From Piscicola geometra (Eukaryota; Annelida; Clitellata; Hirudinida; Piscicolidae), in contig OX030961.1 in assembly GCA_943735955.1 (NCBI GenBank), forward strand, positions 6,539,420-6,603,419: DNA of 64,000 bases, in the 5' to 3' direction. Under the pieces are notes generated by a model. The model ran no database searches. It saw only the letters and a list, made by a program, of their open reading frames with translations, and was not told the origin of the DNA. Made by a program: the position numbers and the translations under genes. The stretch's first letter is position 1. Each line of letters begins with the position of its first letter. Shown piece after piece: positions 30,078 to 41,613 of the stretch.

Positions 30078-32117
30078 CGTAGTCGTAGTCGTAGTAGTAG
30101 TAGTAGTAGTATTAGTAGTAGTAGTAGTAGTAGTAGTCGTAGTAGTAGTAGTAGTAGTCGTAGTAGTAGTAGTATTAGTAGTAGTAGTCGTTGTGGTAGT
30201 AGTTGTCGTTGTAGTAGTAGTAGTCGTTGTAGTAGTAGTAGTAGTAGTCGTAGTAGTAGTAGTAGTCGTAGTAGTAGTAGTAGTAGTAGTAGTAGTCGTA
30301 GTAGTAGTAGTCGTAGAAGTATTAGTCTCGCACGTTTGGGTTATACGCCTTTGTTGTTATTGATATATGAAAACTATCTCAAAGGGCAACAAACGAGACA
30401 AACCTGATGGAGAGAAGGATGAAGAGTGCAGTGCTGATGATGATAGTGATGACGATGATGACGATGATGATGATGTGCTTACATTCAAGGTTGCCGATGA
30501 AAAAGAAGATGGAGAGAATAAAAAAAAGATCGTGAAAGAAGATGAAGATGACGACAACGAAGGAGAAGTGAAAGACGATGATGATGATGATGATGATGTT
30601 GATGGTGGTGGTGATGATGATGCCGTAGACAAGAGAGGTGATTCATCGCCATACAGTGACATCTCGTCTAGCAGTTCTGACTCTGTGGTCGTAGTGGGAG
30701 TGGAGATGAAGGAGAGAAAGAAGGCAAGGAAGGAAAAGGAGGAGGAGGAGGAGAGAAGAGAGAGAGTGATGGAGAGGAGGAGGAGAAGGGATGATGTGGT
30801 GGAGGATAGAAGGAAGCAGTACAAACAGATAGACAGAAGGATGAATGAGGGGATTAAGAGAAGGAGGTGTTCTGGCGAAGAGGGAAGAGTGGTCAGTAGA
30901 GTGGTCAATGCTGGTGCTGGTAGGGGTGGTTGTGGCTCTATGCAGACTGCCAAAGGACGCAGGTGAGTGGCTTGAGAGATGTGGCATCGTTGGTGTTGCA
31001 TGTGAATGATCTCATGATTCACTCATCACCATCCCATACTAGGATGCCCAAGAAGACGACTGTTGCAGAGGATCCTGATGGTGATGATGATGGTGATGGT
31101 GGTGATGATGATGAAGAAGGTGTAGTGCACTCGTCACTATCATCTGCGGGATCATCATCATCATCACCACCTCGATCGTCATCATCATCATCTGTCTCTA
31201 AGGAGAAGTCAAGGAAAAAGAGGAAGAGCGTTGAGAATGTAATTAGCAATTCATTTATTCATAAATAAATTTGATTAAAATTTTTTTTTAATTATTTAAA
31301 TTAACGCTGATGGTGTTTAAAGTAGAGACAAAATGGGCAGGTGAGTTTCGGAGAGGCAGCAAGACAAGCAGCAGCACTCAGACAACAAAGCAAGCATCCA
31401 ACCATAGCAACATGGCCGTATGTTCAGAACATTGTATAGTATTTATGCACTGTGTTTACTTACTACTGTCAGATATGTCTTATTTTTATCAAGTTTTATA
31501 CAGTTATCTTTGTTCTGTGTTGGTTTCGTCTGATGGAATCACACACACACACAGGCGTTCGATGAAGTCAACACGTCCAACTGCCGCATCTTTTCCTTCT
31601 CAGCCCTCCATGCACCAGTACCCAGTGCTAGGCAATCCTGTCTATTACAAACACTACCCTTCCACCGCCTATCACCACCCCTCCTCCACTGTTGCCACCT
31701 CCTACCCTGCCGCCAACAACCCATCCTACCACACTCCCCGCGTCTACTCCAGGCAGCGTCTGTCGTCCAACCACGCAGACAGCGATGATCGCTCTGTGCA
31801 GCGGTCAGTCTATTCTCCATGCCATACCTTTACTGTAGTCTATAACTTATAAGCTATAGTATATAAGTTATTGTATATAACTTATATATCAATATAAAAT
31901 TATAATAAAGATATTATTGGGATATTCCAGATCTATTGTAGCATTGTATTAGTGCTTTGTACATCGAGTTTACAATAGAATTGATTAAATGCAAACAATA
32001 CGAACTCGCAGCAGCAGCCACTCCAGAGAGAGAAACGGCAGCAGCAGACGAAAGTCGTCGATGAGGTCACGTGATTCTCAAAAAGCTTCCCGCCATAAGA
32101 AGAAAAAGAGACGATAA
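26181..32117 (+). CDS. BOD1L: BOD1/BOD1L-like protein with N-terminal Shg1 domain
   Basis: BOD1 controls chromosome biorientation through PP2A-B56. BOD1L protects stalled forks and binds SETD1A, and Shg1 is the yeast COMPASS counterpart (family knowledge). Ten exons: 26181-26282, 26380-26504, 26678-26796, 26941-28686, 28821-28924, 30385-30962, 31043-31238, 31341-31417, 31555-31803, 32012-32117. Phases agree and give 1133 residues. Diagnostic stretches in order are KEGLFDRFRKESLADVDTK, PAYQNLKMRV, NKNQVRENLRKHL and VGIDRVVNQAVN, covering about residues 8-115. Next come a Ser/Thr-rich linker, about ten 11-residue repeats (TTPPPPSDVHH), Pro-rich and long Asp/Asn-rich segments. A basic/acidic helical stretch with ERRERVMERRRRR follows, then a basic tail KKKKRR. 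Intron 1 seems to use a GC donor (AAG|gcacgt). The acceptor of exon 31341-31417 is uncertain: an upstream in-phase choice starts at 31326. It is much shorter than vertebrate BOD1L1. Confidence 0.82.
27320..27660 (+). repeat. coding 33-bp minisatellite in the BOD1L-like gene
   Basis: About ten tandem copies of a 33-bp unit encoding SDVHHTTPPPP. Variants are few (S to F, T to I, H to Y). The period is a multiple of three, so copy-number change keeps the frame. Other frames on both strands are also open but are not used by the spliced gene. Confidence 0.9.
28925..29162. repeat. (GTA)n microsatellite starting at a splice donor
   Basis: About 75 GTA units with occasional GTC/GTT/GTG changes. The first unit is itself the donor of the exon 28821-28924 (AAG|gtagta). 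The tract is cut by the LINE fragment and resumes at 30012. Confidence 0.9.
29163..30010 (+). mobile_element. 5'-truncated non-LTR retrotransposon (LINE) with poly(A) tail
   Basis: An uninterrupted frame of about 208 codons (29163-29787) matches the C-terminal end of LINE reverse transcriptases. It has the LGITFTD block, then HIDHIINKCFQTFNAIK, SHLKYAAPSWSG and IKQLQSLINKLIRL. A 220-bp 3' UTR follows, with AATAAAGACTATT and a short A-run at 30000-30009. The catalytic YADD part is absent, so it is dead on arrival. A CR1/Jockey-type clade is likely but unproven. It sits sense inside intron 5 of the BOD1L-like gene, between two GTA tracts. Confidence 0.85.
30012..30325. repeat. (GTA)n microsatellite, downstream half
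   Basis: About 100 GTA units interrupted by CGTAGT and TTGTAG variants, following the LINE poly(A). It is more degenerate than the upstream half. Confidence 0.9.
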
Positions 32118-32972
32118 ATGTGATGAAGAAAGTACTTTTTGTAGATTTCAAATTTATTTTTACTGAATATAAAAATTAACTAATAAAGGGGATTAATAAA
32201 AATATGCTTAAATAATTTGATAAAAAAATATGAACTATAGCAAGTTAAGTTTAGAAAATATTGATAAAAACCTATTTATCCGTTATGATAATCATCAAGT
32301 GTGTCTGAATTGAATAAACACTGAAGCTTGTCTATGTTGATAAGAATTATGAGTGTAAAATCCTCTTATAGTATAGTAAAAGTATAAATAATGTGTTCGA
32401 GGCGTTTCATAGAAATAGATTTGAGTTTTTCAACAGATCCTACTTATAGTGCAGTGATAAAAAATTCTTGAAAAAAAGTAAACACCTGGCGAATAAATAT
32501 TTTATATTAACAGTCTACCTCATGCACAAACTATTTTTTAATCGCTAGAGGTCAGCTAAGATTTAAATTAAAAAAATGACCGAAATATCGACAAAAACGT
32601 ATAATCAAAACATTGCTGACCTCTGGCGAATTAAAAGTTATAAGGATGTACTTAGACTTAAATAAACACTTTTGATTCGTTAGATGTCAGCTTACGTTTG
32701 TTTTGAAAATTATTAATTTATAGGAAATAATAAAAGAATGATTTCCAGATTGCTTGCTTTTATTGTTAAATTAGTTTATAATGTTAATAAAAAAACTTTT
32801 CAAACAAAATACAGAAATTTTCTCAAATTTAATAAATTTCAATTTTGCATATATTTTTAAACTAAAAAACGATGTTTTTTTTAGTTTTGTTTTATTGACA
32901 TTCATTTTCAGTTGCAATTTACTTTTAAGCTTTTATAAAACTATATATTTTCATCAGTCGTTTTTTTCCAGA
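32118..32972. other. intergenic interval between BOD1L-like gene and NDUFB5
   Basis: AT-rich sequence of about 850 bp with no supported feature. It holds the BOD1L-like 3' UTR and, presumably, the NDUFB5 promoter. Confidence 0.6.
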
Positions 32973-34281
32973 ATGGCCGTTTTGCGATTATTTCTGCGGC
33001 CTGATTTCTTCACAAAACCCTTTATTTCGCTAAGAAGTTCTCTCGGAAAAGAGTTCAGAGTTCTGAGTATTGCAAAAAATGAAGGTTGATATTTAATTAA
33101 TGTTTTATTGAAGGTCGTACAATATATGCCAATTATAAGCCTGAATAAAATGTCAAATAAACGTCAAGTAGAACTTACTAACTTGGTATAATTTTCTCAG
33201 TGGCCTTGCCAGTCCGAAATATGAGCTCTCATGAACGGAGAATGCAAATCATGCCTTCTACCTTTGAAGAGAAAAACTGGAGGAATCAGATCGTACGCCC
33301 ATAAAATATTTTTTCACCTGATATTGCATAGAAAAGAAATTAAAGATCATTAATTCAAATAAACTACATTTTAAGAATACTTTCATTATATTTTCTGCAG
33401 CACTTTTATTTCCTGCTTGGAATAATCCCCATTGGATTGATTGTAGTGACTGTAAACTTCTTCAAAGGCAAGTGTATATTCATAAATAGTTATTTAATTT
33501 CAATCATTCAAAATATAACTCAAGTTATTTCTGTATAGGTCCTGCAACACTGGCTGAGATTCCTGAAGGATACGAGCCTAAACATTGGGAGTACTACAAG
33601 GTAAAAACATGCATCTCCCATCTATAATCTAATTTAATGTTTTTCATGCATTAATACTAATTAATTATAATAATTAATCAAATAATAGACAATTATCATA
33701 ATATTAATTAGGAATTAAAACTTCAAACCTAATGATAATAACCTGCTACCTTTAAAATTTAAAGTTTAAATATTATTCTATCTTGATGCTGCCACCACAG
33801 CACCCAATCAGTCAGTTCATAGCGAGGTACATCATCGACTCTCCACAGAAGGTGTATGAGAGACACATGCACATCTTGGGCAGGGAGCTTGACAAAATCA
33901 AGATGAGGTCATACACCAAACTATCCCTATATGATGTTCATAAAGATAAGTTAAAGCTTTCCATACATTTCTGTACCAGCCAAACACAAAAGCATGCATA
34001 AACCCTAAACAATGTCAAGCATATATAACATTACAGCCAATAAAACTCATAAAAGATCACACATAATAACAAGCTTACAAAACATGGAAACACACACACA
34101 CAACTCACCAACCAACCAACCAACCAACAGGAAGTTGGAGAAGAAAGTGGCAGAACTGCAGAAGATGAAGAGTGTGCACGAGTTCAGGTCCTGGTACTTT
34201 GTGCCGCAGTCGGAGCGCAGTGCCTTCGTGGCGAGGGAGGCCTCGAAGGACATCCAGGAGAGCAGGGGCTACCCCAGATGA
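32973..34281 (+). CDS. NDUFB5: NADH dehydrogenase [ubiquinone] 1 beta subcomplex subunit 5
   Basis: Accessory subunit of mitochondrial complex I (B subcomplex, inner membrane). Six exons: 32973-33084, 33201-33292, 33401-33467, 33539-33600, 33801-33907, 34131-34281; 196 residues against about 189 in human. The N-terminus ([17 protein letters not shown]) is basic and hydrophobic, as expected for mitochondrial import. A single membrane helix lies at about 70-90 ([20 protein letters not shown]). The signature [20 protein letters not shown] is nearly identical to the vertebrate protein and is followed by SPQKVYER and a charged helix. Intron 3 appears to use a GC donor (AAAG|gcaagt): the next exon starts GTCCTGCA, and only this junction keeps the frame ([14 protein letters not shown]). 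The 3' end faces RBM25, 385 bp away. Confidence 0.95.
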
Positions 34282-34666
34282 GCAGTGCATTTTTTGCTGG
34301 GTGGCTGTCTGAAATACATGAAAACTTCATCATGGTGGCTTGAAATAGATCAAGAATACATTGCAAACATATAATTGTACCTTAGTAAATGTGTTTCTTC
34401 AAAGTGAGATTTGGATAATATGGAATTTAATTATTTAGTAAATAAAACGGTTAAATGCTTGCTATCTTCAAGATGAACGAAAATTAATTATTAAAATTAT
34501 GGATTCTGTTGAGGAATTATAAATAAATTATCAATGGAAAGATTTTTCATAAAATAATTTTCAAATATAATAATAATGTTAATAATAATAACAAACTACC
34601 ATATTCTAGCGCAAAGCGAAATGTCCATTAATATTAATCAAAGTATCTACTAGGTCTTCTGTACAG
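34282..34666. other. 385-bp convergent intergenic gap
   Basis: It lies between the stop codons of NDUFB5 (plus) and RBM25 (minus). Both 3' UTRs must fit here or overlap. AATAAA on the + strand near 34440 is a plausible poly(A) signal for NDUFB5. Confidence 0.6.
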
Positions 34667-37600
34667 TCATTTGATTACCCCACACTTCTTCGCTTCGATC
34701 TCGTACACAAGCAACCTCCACATCTTCATCACAAACACCTCCGCCTCGTCATCCAACACCTGCATGGTTGTGTGTGTGTGTGTGGTGTTGGATGTGCTTT
34801 ATTGCTGAGTGTACACATGCATTTTGCAGTTTGGCGTCACATGAATATATACCATTATTTATGAAGTATTATTAAATCATGAATATTTAATATATGAGTA
34901 CGACGCTACATAAATACTGATGAAAGAGTAGTAACCATGGAGATGTCGGAGAGGATGGTGGCTGGTGGAGTGTGCGAAAGGACCTTCTTGCAGATGAAGT
35001 CACTCAGGGCCGGCTCATCCTCGCCTATGTACTCAACTATCTTCTTGTTCACCCACGGCTTTATGCGCTTCTCTATCAGCGACTGTCGTGGTGATGATGA
35101 AGATGAGAATGATGATGGAAACAATAATGATGATGATAAATGTGAGCGAGGTCTGCTAGAAATAAGCGTAACTAAAAGACTGACATGGCAAGCATTAAAA
35201 TGTTGACGATAGTTGAAGAAGGGAGACATGAATACTGACCGTGTCGACGAGGCTCCAGTCGACGGTCCACGCGAAGAGGTCCTCCTTCTCGACGGGGATG
35301 CGCTCGATGAAGTTCTTGATCCACTTCCTCTTCTCCTCCGCACTCAACCCCCCTCCATCCGCCGTGCTGGTGGTTTTGTTGTTGGAGTTGTTGTTGTTGC
35401 TTGTTGTGTTGCTGATGTGGTGTTGCTTGTCTTCCTTGGAGGGCAGCAGTCTTTGCTTCTTGAGCAACAGTGTGGAGTTGTCGTCATCGTCCCTGGTGAA
35501 GGCCTCATGCACCGTCATCTTCCTCTTACTGCCCCTCCCCATCTCCTCCTCTACCCCCCTCCCATCCATCTCTCTCTCCTCCACAACGCCACTAGACGAT
35601 GTAGTGTGAAAGGTCGATTGAGATGTGGGTGAGTGGTGGTGGTTTCCGATGGGAGTATCATTATCATGACTGTCTGGCAGGTATTCGTTGTCGGATTGGT
35701 CGGAGGTGTAGTGGTTGAGGCTGTTGAGGCCGTCAGTGGTGGCTGATGGTGCTGATGATGATGGCAACGGCGGTGGCAGGTGCTTCAGAGGGGCGTCTTG
35801 GTACTTGTCAAGATCGTCGAACGTATCATTCTTGCCCACCATCTCGGCATCCACCATCATCACCTCATCATCCTCCTCCAACACCTCAGCCCGTACCATA
35901 TGATCATGATGATGATGATCATGGTGGTGGTGATGATGATTGTCTGAAGGAGAGTAGGCCTTATCGAGGTTGATGACGGGGGAGTAGTTGCCAGGAGAGG
36001 TGGATGCGGCAGCAGCAGCTGTGGCGAGTGGCAGGATGCACGGCATCAAGTGCTGCTCCCTCTCCCTCTCTATCTGCTCAGTGGTGGTGATGATAATGAT
36101 GAGGATAATAATGATGATTATCACAAAAACTCATGAATAGATTAAATTAAAAAAAGCCCGCCAAACACTCCACACCACTCACCCTGGCCATTTCCTCCTC
36201 TACATCCTCCCTCCCCTCTTCCTGCAACTTCCTCCTTATCTCTTCCACCTCATCCCTCTCCCTCTGTCGATCTCTCTCGTCTGAATCGATCTCCTTCTGA
36301 CGCTCGAACAAGCGTTGTTGCAAAGCACTGCCTCTGTAAAATGAATGCCGATGTGATTGGAAAATAGACAAACCCCTCTACACCGCCATCACCACACACA
36401 GACACACACACACACAAAAACACACACACACACACAGACAAACACACACACAAAAACACACACACACACACATACAACACCACCCACTTGTAGTACTTGA
36501 CGTCATCTCTCTCATCGTTGTAGTCTTCCAGAAACTCCCTCAACCTCTTCGACTCCTTGTTCTCCTCCACTCGCCTCTCCTTCTCTCTCACTCTCTCCTT
36601 CTCGTGCTCCCTCGCCTTCTTCCTCTCTCGAGACTCCCACTTGCGCAGCAGCTGTGTGTGCGTTGTGTGTGTGCGTGCATTGTGTGTACATTGTGTGTGC
36701 ATTATGTGTGCATTTTGTGTGCGTTGTGTGTGCATTGTGTGTGCGCTGTGTGTGCGTTGTGTGTGCATTGTGTGTGCGTTGTTTGAGATGGGTTTGATAT
36801 GTGTTTTAGGGGTGTTTGAGCATTTAAAAAAAAACACAAGTGTGCATCTTGTGAATATGCATGAGTAATGTTTGATGAGTAACAAGAGCGTGCCAATAGT
36901 GATGATGATGATGATGATTATGATACCTCCTGGTAGGCTGCCTCCTTCTCCCTCAACCTCCTCTCCAACTTCTTCCTCTCGTACACCTCCTCATCCTCCT
37001 CCGCGTCGTTCTGCCTGTGTATTTACGTGCGTGTGTGTGTGTGTGTGCCTGTGTGTGTGCGTGTGTTTGTTACAGGGTGAATGTGCAAGGTACAGTGACT
37101 GATTCACAGAATCGACCTTAAAAAAGCTGCACTAATAACATCACCATTCCCAGCGCAATTGCAACACTCCACTACAACACCACAACAACAACAACAACCA
37201 CAACAACAACAACAACAACCACAACTCCACCATAACAACAGCAATAATAAAAACAACCACCACAACAACAACACCCACCTCTTCGCTTCATCCTTGGGGG
37301 AGGCATCTTTCGTTTTCGATCTACTGTGGTGTCTGTCTGACCTCTCTCGTTCTCTCTCTGGCCTCTCTGTGTCCCTCTCTCTCTCCTTTTCTCTGTCTCT
37401 GTTTACAAAAGAATGTAATTAATTAAATTATGAAAAACTTGTTATTAAGAAAATATTTTAAAAAGTCCAATAACCTTTCTCTTTCTTTTAATCGATCTCT
37501 GTCTCTGTCTCTATCCCTTTCTCTATCTCTCTCCCTATCCCTGCCTCTGTCTCTATCTCTTTCTCGATCCCTGTCTTCCTCCCTCCTACTCCTTCTTCTG

Positions 37601-40207
37601 TCATTCCTTGAAGATTCTCTCTCTCTGCTGTCATCTATCTCCGAGTTCTGTGTGATAAAGCAGTTGAGTGCTTGTTTCAGGCAATAAGAAACATCACATT
37701 GCCACCAGCACATCACACCATCACACCAAACTACACCATTCTAACCACCGAACCCCACCAGCACACCAAAACACCACCCACCACACCAGCACACTAAACC
37801 ACCACCCACCAGCACACCACACCACCCCAAACCACACCACACCATCACACCAGCACCCCAAACCACACCACACCAGCACACCAAACCACACCATCACACC
37901 AGCACACCAAACCACACCACACCAGCACACCAAACCACCACCACACCATCACACCAAACCACCACCCACCATGCCATCACACCAGCACACCAAACCACCA
38001 TCACACCAAACCACCACCCACCATCACACCAGCACACCAAACCACCACCCACCAAAACAGCATCTCTGAAGCTCCTGATCTCCTTGCTTACGAGCGACTG
38101 AATCTCCTCATCCATGTCCTCCACCCCGGGATACCTGTGGCCTGCAAGCACATAGGCACCTTCATCATCACCTCTACTAATGCTTATTATTATTATTAGT
38201 TATCATTATTATTATCATTATAATTAGTATAATTATTATTATTATCATTATTATTATATTTGTGCAAGAATAAAACTATCCGCCTTCAACAAGCACACCC
38301 TCACAAGAGGAAGTTCTTCAGAATTGCTTGGTGAGTATGAAATGAGAAAGAAGGATGGTGATGATGATGATTACGTACCCTCCTGTGCGCTCTGTTGCTG
38401 TTTGGCCCTCATCGCTTGTACCTGTGTGTGTATGTGTGTGTGTGTGTGTGTGTGTGTATCGAGGTTGTTGTGATGGTGATGATGATGGTGGTGATGGTTG
38501 GAAGTTTAATTAGAAAATTTCAGATGAAAAGGTGATATCGATACGGACAAATCATCATTGTGATCACTATCGAACCTTCTTATCAGTGCTCTCAAGCAGA
38601 CTTGAATGTGTCATAGCAGCAGCACTTGATGAGGAGGAAGAAGAAGATGAGGCTGCAGTAGAAGTGGCAGCAGCAGTGGAAGTGGCTGTGGTGGTTGCAG
38701 TTGCGGTGTCTGCCTCGGTAACCACGCGGTTCAGTTCGCCCTCAAAGTCCTTCATGACCTTGTGAATGCCTGAAAGTACCTCTGCGTCCTTGCCTTTCTC
38801 GTCGCCCGTGCTTGTGTGCTTGCTCGTGTTGTTGTTGCCTGCTGCTTTGTTGTCTCGCTTTGTCTTGTACTCTTCGAGCAGTGTGTTCGTCTTTGCGTCT
38901 ACCTTCACCTGTTTTTAGTTGTAGTTGTTTGTTTGTGTGTGTGTGTGTTTAAAAGGTGGTTATTGGACGTCTGTGTCCAACCACTCGAGCATGAGAGCTA
39001 ATTCCTTGTGGACAAAGTTGATCGTTAAGGTTAAAAATGACATGGATATATAAAAAAAAATATTCTTAATTATACGACCACAACAAACCACCCAGTCTTG
39101 TTCATCCCCCCCCCATCACTACCACCACCATCATCATCATCATCATCATCATCATTATCATTCTCACCATCATAATCACCACTTTTCCATCCACCCACCA
39201 ATAGTTTCTTGTCAAGGATGGGCAACTCATTCAGCAGACGCATGCACCTCAATGTTGACTCCGGATTGTCAAACTCACAAAAGCCAAAAGCTGCCAATTG
39301 ATTAATGACTTGATTGATGGTTAATCTAATTAATTAGATGTAATTAGTTATAATATAATTTATTTAATGATGTCTTCCCCTTAATTATTGATTATGAAAG
39401 AAGTGGAAACCTTGGAGCTTGCCCGTGGTGCCTTGAACTCTCTTCCAGCTGGTCACCGTGCCACATTTCTGAGTAGAATGTTGAGCATAGAACAGTAAGA
39501 ATGATGATGATGATAAAGTTAATGAAGATAGGTATGAAAATATGGTGATAGTGATGGTTGTGATGTTGGTGATTATGCTGATGATGATGATACCTGGAGC
39601 ATGCTCTTGATCATAGTGTCAGGAGCTTTGTCGTGGATGTTGCCTACAAAGACTGTCGTCACTGGCAACTTCTGCTCCTGAGTGGTTGTGGTGTTTCAAA
39701 GAAAATAAAACCAAAAGTGTGTGTGGATGATTTAGGTTTGATAAATAGAAATTCACTTTTATTATTTGATCTAACTTTCCATTGAAATTCAATTTTTAAA
39801 ATCTAATAGTAGGCTAACATAGACAGAGTTGAGAGCAGCTTGGTTGATTACTGGTTCCTTCTGGATGGTCGGATTTCGCATTCCAGGATGCATCATCTAT
39901 GAAGATTCAATAATGAATCAGCAAAAGAGATTATAAAAAATACATGAAAATAAACTATTAAAAAAACTCTCTTACGTTTTGCATTGGCATCATTCCCATG
40001 GGCATCATACCTGCAATGTTATTTAGACTTCAATAAACTGGTATTTTATTTAATTAATAAATTATATATATATATATAAACATCTATTTATTTATTTAAA
40101 GTTATTCTAAATCATAGTACATTCTAGAACCAACCCATAGGGAGGTATGATCCAAAAGGAGGCATCATCATTCCACGCATCATGGGGTGTCTCGGTGGAA
40201 ATGACAT
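34667..40207 (-). CDS. RBM25: RNA-binding protein 25 (RRM, RE/RD-rich, PWI)
   Basis: A spliceosome-associated regulator; RBM25 binds exonic enhancers and recruits U1 snRNP (family knowledge). Seventeen exons, high to low: 40135-40207, 39976-40010, 39819-39896, 39594-39677, 39411-39468, 39199-39290, 38576-38908, 38379-38421, about 38059-38141, 37475-37647, 37279-37398, 36927-37014, 36488-36651, 36183-36333, 35240-36076, 34936-35082, 34667-34759. About 883 residues (human 843). The N-terminus is Met/Pro-rich. The RRM has RNP2 TVFVGNI at about 69-75 and RNP1 AFGFCEF at 110-116, then KLLVKVDAKT. Next are a poly-Ser/Ala insert, a long Arg-Glu/Arg-Asp tract, EFLEDYNDERDDVKYYKGSA, an acidic linker, and a C-terminal PWI domain (SLIEKRIKPWVNKKIVEYIG to KMWRLLVYEIEAKK). 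The exon near 38059 has two possible in-phase donors (ending DA or DAVL). Confidence 0.95.
36390..36790. repeat. CA/TG tracts in two RBM25 introns
   Basis: CA repeats with interruptions lie at about 36390-36475, and a 10-bp-like GTGTGCNTTG array at about 36655-36785. The second ends directly at the acceptor of the exon 36488-36651. Confidence 0.85.
37695..38055. repeat. CACCA-rich minisatellite in an RBM25 intron
   Basis: About 360 bp of variable CACCA, CACCAGCACA and CCAAACCAC units between the exons at about 38059-38141 and 37475-37647. On the coding strand it is TGGTG-rich and starts at the donor, which makes the exact donor ambiguous. Confidence 0.85.
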
Positions 40208-40849
40208 TTTCAAAAAAACTTTTTTTCAAATTCTTATTATTTTGACATTCACATAAAAGTCTCAAGCGATAATAACTATATACTTATCAATCCGATGGTC
40301 TCGAAATTTACCAATCAAAAACAAAACATGGCGACCCAGTAAAGATCCTACATCAATACTTTCATTTTACTCTTTACGATCAAACATCAAAATTACTTGA
40401 ATTGAAATATTTTATCATTTCAAAAGATCTAAGACTTTTAGATATTTTAACTCAAGCTTCGATTGGTTTATTTTCACATAAAAAAGTTTATGAACATTAT
40501 TTGATGAGGAACATTTAAAACTTAGTGTTTAACAGTTTGTGTGAGACTAAGTAAGTTTAAGTGAATTTTCAAAGTTTTAAATTATAAAAATATAATTTTG
40601 CAGGTTTATCAGCCATGAAATCATTAAGGGAATATCATTTAATATCTCATATAATAATAAATTAGTAATAATGAAAGGATGTCATTATTCATTAAGTATT
40701 TTTTCTTCAAAAAAATATGACGTTCTATTCTAACTAGAATATAAAAGTTTCAACTTTGGTATACAACTTCTCTATATAAAGTAATGTTTTATTTCTTCGT
40801 CCTTTTTTGTCGATCCTGCCACTTGTAGTCACTGCACAAGCTTCCTTGA
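40208..40849. other. intergenic interval upstream of RBM25
   Basis: About 640 bp, AT-rich. It contains the RBM25 promoter/5' UTR and the 3' UTR of the CD225-like gene at 40850-41613, both on the minus strand. No other feature seen. Confidence 0.55.
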
Positions 40850-41613
40850 TTAAATGACCTTAGCATAGAAATGTAGGATAGCCAAGATGGCGAGCAAGAG
40901 TGCTGTAACGATGATGCCAAGGAGGGAGGCCATCCAGGAGTAGCGGTACCAGTTCTTCGCATTGTACAACCTTCCCTTCTCTTGTTCATTGCTCGCTTTG
41001 TCTGATGAAAAATTAATTTAATGAATAAAAATAGAATATCGTTTAATATAGTTTGAATAATTTACTTTAAAATGGTTGATAAAAGAATCGAACAAGCGAT
41101 GTAGCAGGCGATCAACCCGAAGACAACGTTGGCAAAGACCATCACCACCAGAGAGAGTATGAAGACCTTTCTAGCACAGTCACATTCGGCATAGGACGAG
41201 CAGCAAGTGGAGGGTACTGCTGCATGGACGCTGTTGTTCGTGCACACTCCACCGCCACCACACTTGCCTTCACCGCCAGTACAACTCATGCCCACACCAT
41301 TGTAAGCACATTTCACTTCACCCCCACCACAACTGGTCGTGTAACTCGGTGGTAGTGCAGCCGCAGCAGAGTTGCCACTGCACCCACAATGACCACGGCC
41401 ACTCGTCATCCAGCCTCTCCAGCCACCCACGCCTCTGCCGCGACATGAGTCTTTAGCGACGCCACACGGACAACCGCCGCCTAGACTCGTTGCCTTCCAT
41501 CCACGAGCATTGTTTCCACACGCCATGGTGTATGTCTTTGTAGGAATGATCTTGTTGCAGCCACCAAATTTGTATTGAGGGCTCGGATATCCAGTGAAAA
41601 AGTTACTATTCAT
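40850..41613 (-). CDS. CD225/dispanin-like two-helix membrane protein A
   Basis: Two exons, 41066-41613 and about 40850-40991, giving about 229 residues. I chose the start MNSNFFTGYPSPQYKFG because it is the first ATG. The N-terminal 140 residues are rich in Gly, Cys and Ser (CPCGVAKDSC, HCGCSGN). A long hydrophobic helix follows (ILSLVVMVFANVVFGLIACY), then a polar loop with EQEKGRLYNAKNWYRYSW, and a second helix (ASLLGIIVTALLLAILAIL) near the C-terminus. The arrangement of helix with a small-residue N..FG motif, loop with an A..A/R..W pattern, then helix is typical of CD225/dispanin (IFITM, PRRT, TMEM91) proteins, which are tail-proximal membrane proteins of cell surface and vesicles. The intron falls inside the domain. 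The acceptor is uncertain: GCGAG|CAATG keeps the frame, whereas the stronger CAG ten bases upstream does not. Confidence 0.6.

Noticed and set aside
35213..35973. Plus-strand frames of 62-139 codons
   Set aside because: They are shadows of RBM25 exon 35240-36076.
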